Shown in pieces: positions 58,097-64,000 of a stretch of DNA of 64,000 bases. The stretch spans positions 18,057,883-18,121,882 of the forward strand of contig CM043790.1 of the NCBI GenBank assembly GCA_023974075.1, in the 5' to 3' direction. Both the position numbers and the translations under genes were made by a program. The first letter of the stretch is position 1, and every line of letters starts with the position of its first letter. The stretch comes from Chaenocephalus aceratus (Eukaryota; Chordata; Actinopteri; Perciformes; Channichthyidae). The notes under the pieces are model-generated. The model saw only the letters and a list, made by a program, of their open reading frames with translations, was not told the origin of the DNA and ran no database searches.

Positions 58097-60336
58097 AAAT
58101 AGAATACAACCTGGCTGCCATAGTGTAGAAGGCCTGGAAGAGCCCAGACATCAGTCTATTAATAGTGGTCCATCTGATTGTGTGTTGCCCAGGGCGAGAA
58201 GTTATTTAAACTGACTTTTGTTATCATTATTTCCTCTAATGTATCCAAAGGTTCAGAATATTTTAAAGTTTCTCCTCTGAAGATGCCTTATCAATATGGG
58301 ATCAAATTCAAATGTTAATTTGCAAATCCTTTTTTAGCTTATAGACTTCCCCCAACCTATGGACACAGGACTGGTTCCCCTTCGGGTTTAAAAGACCAAG
58401 ATAGCAACAGCAAAAAGGCCAAACTCAAGACTTCCAAAACCATTTAACACAAACCAATGGATGACGTCACAGTGGCTACGTTCCCTTTTTATGAACAATC
58501 TATGGTCTTTACAATCTGATGTAAAAGACTTGTAAAACTCAAGTGAGTATATTGCTGGCGGGAAGTGCTTTTTCCTGTTTAATACATATAGGGTCTTTAC
58601 TCGTATGTACTGCCTCCAGGAAACAGCCATATGCTCCCACACCGACAAAAGCTCTCGCGTATGCTCCTGTCAACTCGGTTTTTATGTTACCAAACTTATT
58701 CCCATCCATATGAAGGGAGTTATTCCAGACTTACTGTGTTACCATACTCAGTCAGTATGCTACTGTGTGACAAAGTTTAGCTTGTGCCGGTGCTAACTGA
58801 CCAGTCTGGGTTTTACATGTATGCAATTGCTGCTGAGATCGTTCAGTACTACAAACTTGACAAAACTCAACTTCAAAACTCTGACCATATGCTGAAGAAT
58901 TCCAAAAGAGAGCCATTTCATGTAGTGTTACCAGTTGTCAGCCTCTCGATACTAATCCTGGCTGCCTGCCGACTTTTTTGAGACTTGGTCCTGTTAGGAG
59001 CTAAAAACGTTTAGTCCCTCGTAATGTTGATAATTGTTTTGCAATTTAATTAAAATACTTGTATTGCCTAAGGGTCTTCTTGTATCCCAACCTTAATAAG
59101 ATAGTAATTGTTATAAGTCGAACACAAAGTAAGTAAAAGAAAAAAAAATCCAGCTTCCATGTTATGAAACGTTTGTACCGGGCCGCTTAATATTTTGAGT
59201 ATAATAAAGAGTCATGCTTTACTTGAACTCAATACCCCTGTATCATGCCAGTGTGCTCTTTTCTCTTGTGGCGCATAGGTAACATAACACTTGGTCAAAA
59301 TTGTGTCACTTAAGTTATAACCAGATTTCCGGATGTTGCCAATCATTTTAGAACTGTTTACCTATGGTTTGTTGTTTTAAACTTGCCCCTTTTATGAAGT
59401 GCAATAAATGGAGAAATGGACAGAGGACTGACCGTCTTGCCTTTGATACCTTCTCAACTTGCTGTTGTTTTCTTCAGATCTTTTTTCCACACATCCTCAG
59501 GGAATACATGAGCTGTCTGATACTGGACTGATCAATGTGGGTCAGAACAGTCAGTTCCTCTCATCAGCCACCAAACAGCCACTCATACTCATAGGAGCCA
59601 AGTTTAAAAGATAAAAGAAACAGGACAAGCGTTTGAACGGCTTTTCTGTGTGGCTTAAGCTCTGTGTGTGTGTCCTTACAATAATGGGGCCCTGTAACAC
59701 AGCTCCCTGGCTTTCACTATTATACTGCCCCTCTTGTAATGCAGTAGGTGCTGGCCACGTCACTGTCGATAAGAACATCTCCCCTTACAAACAAAGATAA
59801 ACTGAGATGAGATCACTTTCTTAGAAGTCTGTGGGAAGGCTGTGCTCTTCTTTGGATTTACAGGATCGTGACAGGAGCCTGCTGTTCCTAGAATTACTAA
59901 ATGTTCACACCTCTGTCCCAGCATGCAGCTCTTACCGCCACGTCAGGAGACGGACACTATTTCGCTGATGTAGCTAACCCCAGATAGCATCATGCATACA
60001 TTTGCTGCATTGTAGGAGCGGCTGTTTTTGTTTAAAAATGATTAGGGTTTGAACCATACAGGGATTCTCAGTGGGAGATTATCTTTAATATAAAAAAATA
60101 TCCACCAGTTAATCCAGCAGTCTTAACAACATACCTATGCAATGAAACAATATGGTTAAGTTGTTTTTCAGTGCGCCGTTCTGCACTCATCACCTGCAGT
60201 GAATTTATGAGACCCCTCCATGGATGAGGTCAGCGCGTTTAGGGTAAGCGATGTGCTGGGTATTTTAGTAACTGAAATGTACTCCTACATGCACACGCAC
60301 AAACACACACTTCCACGGACAGTAACAGTGTGTACA

Positions 60337-60337
<1 letters not shown>

Positions 60338-60430
<93 letters not shown>
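60338..60430. repeat. CA microsatellite
   Basis: About 46 uninterrupted CA units; ORFs across it are artefacts. Confidence 0.97.
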
Positions 60431-60433
<3 letters not shown>

Positions 60434-61006
60434 AATGACTCAGGCGAGCAGAATGTGTTTGCTGCCTGCTCAACTCTCATCTGGAAGTTCCAGACATGAG
60501 ATAACGTCGATCCAATGATGACTTTCTGTCTGACCGATGGAAACCGACCCCTTGGGCTGAGAGCTGTTACTTGCTCCATGGTAGATACACACTTTCTCAC
60601 CCCAAGAGCTCCTTTGCATGGTTCAACTTATACCAGACAATCACATGAGGCGGCATGCTGATGATCTGTTGCATATGGTCGGGAGGAAATATACGACTCA
60701 CGCCATACATTCATTTACTTAGCTGTTTGTCTATGATTAATCAGGGAACTATATCCTGTCAGCCGCCTACACAACAAGGCATACATCTGAAAGGTAATGG
60801 TGCGGCACAGCATGTGTAACGTTCAAAGACTGCTCCGGATAGATTTGTGTATGCATGGATGGAGGATTTTTAAATGGGAAAGGGGTGTGAATGTGGATCA
60901 AATGCAGATCATGGGATGATTGTATGCAAGGAAAACACCCCGGTTCGATATGCAGGACACGTAAACAGAAGTAATAAGAAGTTATATCTGTAAATAAAAT
61001 CTTTAA

Positions 61007-62063
61007 AGGTCCCCTATTATACTGTTTTTCATCAATATATTATAGGTCTCAGATAAATACAAAACATGTCTCTGAAGTGTTTGGCTCGAAATACCAAACA
61101 GATCATGCATTGTAGCATCCCATAAACCCCTCTGTTTCAGCCCCGTTTCAAAAGTGCTGATTCTCTGGCCGTTTCTCAATCTCGAGGATGCTGGCTTGGT
61201 ACTTGCGTACTTCCAAGTCACTTCCTTCAGAAAGGAAGCAAGTATGCTTCCAAGCCACGGCTTCGGAAAACGAAGAAGAATGGAACAGGTTAACTAGTGT
61301 GTCACTCTCTCTAACGGTTTCAACATAAACTGTTCCGAAAATAAATACATGTCTATCTAATTATGAACTTGCTTTACTTTCACGGAACACATTTTTGGTG
61401 ATAACAAATGTAACAAAGTAACATATTTACCAAAACATACATACGCCACTACATACTTACATTTAAATGTGTGCTGCTGCGTCAGTTCAGCCATTCTCCG
61501 CAAGGGTTTTTGAAATTGGTCCGTGCGCAAAGCATTGTGGGGATTTTAAGGACGCAAAGTATACCCATGTGCAGCCTTGAAATTTCCCCCAAACCAAGGA
61601 CGCGGCCTCGTGGAATTCCAAGTATGCTGGAGATTAGAACAGTACTTCGGCGGCACTCGATGACGTAGCATCCTTGAAATATTGGCTTGGAAGCCAGTAT
61701 CCTCGAGATTGAGAAACGGCCTCTGTCTGTTACTTTAGATGAAAACAAGGAGCCACTCCCCACGCCCCTCTGAGAGATATTTGGTTAAAAAGAACACAAT
61801 GGTGCTCTAGGAGGAGATTCAGGTGATAAGATGGGGGGGTGTTTCCTTGGTTGGTGATTGGCTAATGGTTACACAAGCCAAAAAAACGTTATGAAATCAT
61901 GAAGTGGCCAAAATCTGATCAGCTCAGGTTTTTATATAAATCGATCAGGATAAAAAGTGAGCGAATCTTTTTTACTGAAACTTTCAGAATCTCTTTCCAC
62001 AGAGGGGACACATGTTTATGTATAAAAGACATGAAAAAGTGGATTTTGCATAATAGGTGACCT
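61007..62063. mobile_element. TTAA-flanked DNA transposon (Kolobok or piggyBac-like)
   Basis: The ends AGGTCCCCTATTATAC and GCATAATAGGTGACCT are inverted repeats, bordered by TTAA (61003-61006 and 62064-62067). No transposase. Another element is nested inside at 61167-61721; without it the element is about 0.5 kb. Confidence 0.8.
61167..61721. mobile_element. Nested MITE, GGCCGTTTCTCAATC type
   Basis: It starts GGCCGTTTCTCAATCTCGAG and ends CTCGAGATTGAGAAACGGCC, perfect over 20 bp and similar beyond. TCT is on both sides (61164-61166 and 61722-61724), a possible 3-bp duplication. No ORF of note. PIF/Harbinger-like at best. Confidence 0.78.
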
Positions 62064-62067
62064 TTAA

Positions 62068-63702
62068 ATCTCAGAAATTGCCGTTTACATCAGAGGGGTC
62101 CTCATGTGTCAGCTACCACACATACACACTAAGAGATGTACATGCATTTCAAGTTATTGCTACAGTATATACTTGTGACTACACACAGAAGCACCTGGGT
62201 TCCTAAATCGGCTCATTCTGTACAAACCCTACGTATGCAAGTATCCTATTACAGATATATCCATGTTATTTTACCCCTTTGCCATTTCCCCCTCCGGCCA
62301 AACGTAACACAGTTTGGAAACTCAACATGGATCAGTTCCCATCATTGCCATAGTTGCCATTTTCATAGTGTTAGATTTTTCCAGAGTGGAGAACTTCTGT
62401 TTGTTTTTACTGCTACTGTCAAATTCAGCTGCCCTGCAACCTGATTCATACTGCCGAACCTGACAGAGCTCCTTTGTATCATAAAACTGGCACACAAACT
62501 GTGCGTTGTATATACTTCACACACAGACACACGTGCGCACACACACACGCACACAAATAAACACCTTACATGAACTTATGGAAATTAGTCTTCTCAAACA
62601 CACACACACAAACACACACTCTAAGGTAAAGCTGGTTTCTTTACATCAGAGTTTCCTCCAGTCCCCCTTGTTTGGAAATAATAAGCGGCATTTAACAGGC
62701 ACAGAATGAAAACAGGGGGGAAAAGAAAGAGATAGAATGAGCAGCCACCGTGTCCACCGCGTCGATGTTGCAGATGGAGCAAGTGAGTGCGCAAAACAAC
62801 GCTGATGACTGATATTTCTTTAACACAGGAGTCTATTCCTCCATAAGAGGCGCGTTCACACCGCAGTACTTTTCCCACAAAGGTTCATCAGAACTTCGCT
62901 CATGATGAGAACTCTTTAGTTCTCATGAACTAAGTACAGATCGCGTTCACACCGGAATAAATTCCTGGGGAAGGATTAGGCAAATGAAGCCGCTGACGTC
63001 ACTTCTTCTTCTTCTGCTTTGGGTTTACTGGCAGGCCGCAAACAACTTCACGCGTATACTCCCGCCCAAAGTCCCCGGTCGGCCGGAGTCCCAGCAGCTT
63101 CTACTGAAGCCTTCCGAGTAAATTGCCAGAACGCCAACACCTCCTCATCTCCACCGCTCCCATGTTTTCTTTTGTGTTGCCATAAGTTAGTCTCTCAGCG
63201 TTTCTAATGCTAATGATGCTAATGCAAGGATAATAAAATGGCTGCTTCACAACACTTTTTTGGAGTTTTACGTGGCGTGGTTGTATGGGATTAGTTTTGT
63301 ATCGTAAAGATAAAGCAACACTTTTTTCAGAATAAAGCAAAAAAAAAAAAAACTGAGTCAAGCAAAATAAAATACATTTCAAAAATACAAATAAAAGTTG
63401 CAAACAAATCATTTGTACAATCATGTAAACTATAAGTATTTTTTCTTTGTTTTAACATAGGTTATTGTTTGCAGTTCTTGTTTCTTCTTTCTCAATGATC
63501 AGACTTTTGCTCTCGCTGCAGCTTTCTCATTTGCGCTCCTTCACTTTTTGTTTGAGATTCTGACACAAACGTCCCAGGTGGGCGAGACTTCCAGGGGTGC
63601 GTCCCCATTGGCTACTCAGTTTTTGAGTTACAGCCCAGTCCTCCAGCGATTGTACAGTGCAGCTGCGGTGCGGTAGCTGAGCGTGGATAGAACACCCGCA
63701 GA
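62068..63702. other. Mostly unique region, no gene supported
   Basis: Short ACAC runs near 62520-62620. 62846-62960 has two copies of CGCGTTCACACCG in a MITE-like segment with AGAACTCTTTAGTTCTCATG (near-palindrome). A CTT run lies at 63003-63015. No gene seen. Confidence 0.5.
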
Positions 63703-64000
63703 TAGGGTGGCCATCCGTCCGGTTTTAGGTCGGACAGTCCGGCTTTCAATGTCTGTGCCCGTCTGCCGGCGCAGCCTTGAGCCGGACGCTCATTTGTCCT
63801 CCTTTTGAGGTCATCTCTATTTTATACTTTTAAGGTATAAAAAAAAATAGACAATTATACAAAGAAATACAAAAATAAGTTATGTGTAAGTATATACCCC
63901 CGTAAGACTTGTGGTCTTACAAATTATTGGCTGAAAGCGATGTCAAATAAATATATTGTATTTAATTGGTTAATAAACGTAAACAATTAGCCATGTGCTT
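63703..64000. mobile_element. Left end of a DNA transposon running off the window
   Basis: TAGGGTGGCCATCCGTCCGG followed by TCGGACAGTCCGGCTTTC resembles the TAGGG-type end of a common vertebrate DNA transposon group. The other end is outside, so no duplication can be tested. Confidence 0.4.

Larger units (their letters stand above)
56720..61002. other. Mostly unique region with two CA microsatellites, no gene supported
   Basis: ORFs are short or run through microsatellites. 57429-57767 (minus) has hydrophobic stretches (VFLAVICLMVLCFTQCVSLI, GVGLLVLVYVLIHLYM) but no family match or supporting splice sites. I see nothing else. Confidence 0.5.

Overview
This window looks like teleost fish nuclear DNA. 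It holds no complete host gene that I can recognise. The evidence for a teleost is the repeat content: an RTE/Rex3-type LINE with a GATG tail, an L2-clade LINE, BEL/Pao and Ty3/gypsy LTR elements, a DIRS-order tyrosine-recombinase retrotransposon, and many hAT, Kolobok-like, PIF/Harbinger-like and Tc1 DNA transposons. Long CA/GT microsatellites and AT-rich unique sequence between repeats fit the same picture. I cannot name the species.

Layout. 0-5.7 kb: repeat fragments, a Ty3/gypsy 5' LTR with gag (minus), a broken BEL/Pao polyprotein (plus), and a fold-back element ending in a 176-bp tandem array. 5.7-11.8 kb: spacer with small repeats, a hAT element (7628-8988), and a decayed minus-strand SWIM/YqaJ-like gene (10.3-11.1 kb). 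11.83-17.59 kb: a DIRS-order element with split direct repeats in the order A1 - ORFs - B1 - A2 - B2, carrying a foreign MADF-bearing insertion and a roughly 91-bp minisatellite. 18.2-23.5 kb: three more DNA transposons, one a hAT inserted inside another hAT's BED finger. 23.84-31.78 kb: one composite hAT with an exact 8-bp target duplication. Nested in it are a Kolobok-like element with a THAP exon, a PIF/Harbinger-like element, a probable solo LTR, and a full-length Rex3 LINE with an exact 13-bp target duplication. 31.8-40.9 kb: mostly unique sequence without a supportable gene. 41.0-42.8 kb: L2 LINE. 42.9-46.9 kb: hAT element, a large inverted-repeat element and a teleost repeat tail. 46.9-49.8 kb: unique sequence. 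49.82-54.91 kb: a Tc1 element whose right inverted repeat was split by a 3.4-kb element with roughly 500-bp inverted repeats, each holding the start of a THAP coding sequence. 55-64 kb: unique sequence, a LINE tail, two long CA microsatellites, a TTAA-flanked element with another element nested in it, and the start of a further transposon at the right edge.

Almost every coding sequence is transposon-derived and broken by stops, frameshifts or deletions. Nested insertions give a relative order: Tc1 before the THAP inverted-repeat element, the outer hAT at 20.5 kb before the inner one, and the composite hAT before Rex3. The most notable items are the split-direct-repeat DIRS element, the two independent THAP-carrying transposons, the composite hAT, and the SWIM/YqaJ pseudogene. 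Target duplications and inverted repeats were read directly by eye. Family names come from recognised protein motifs and terminal structure, without database searches.
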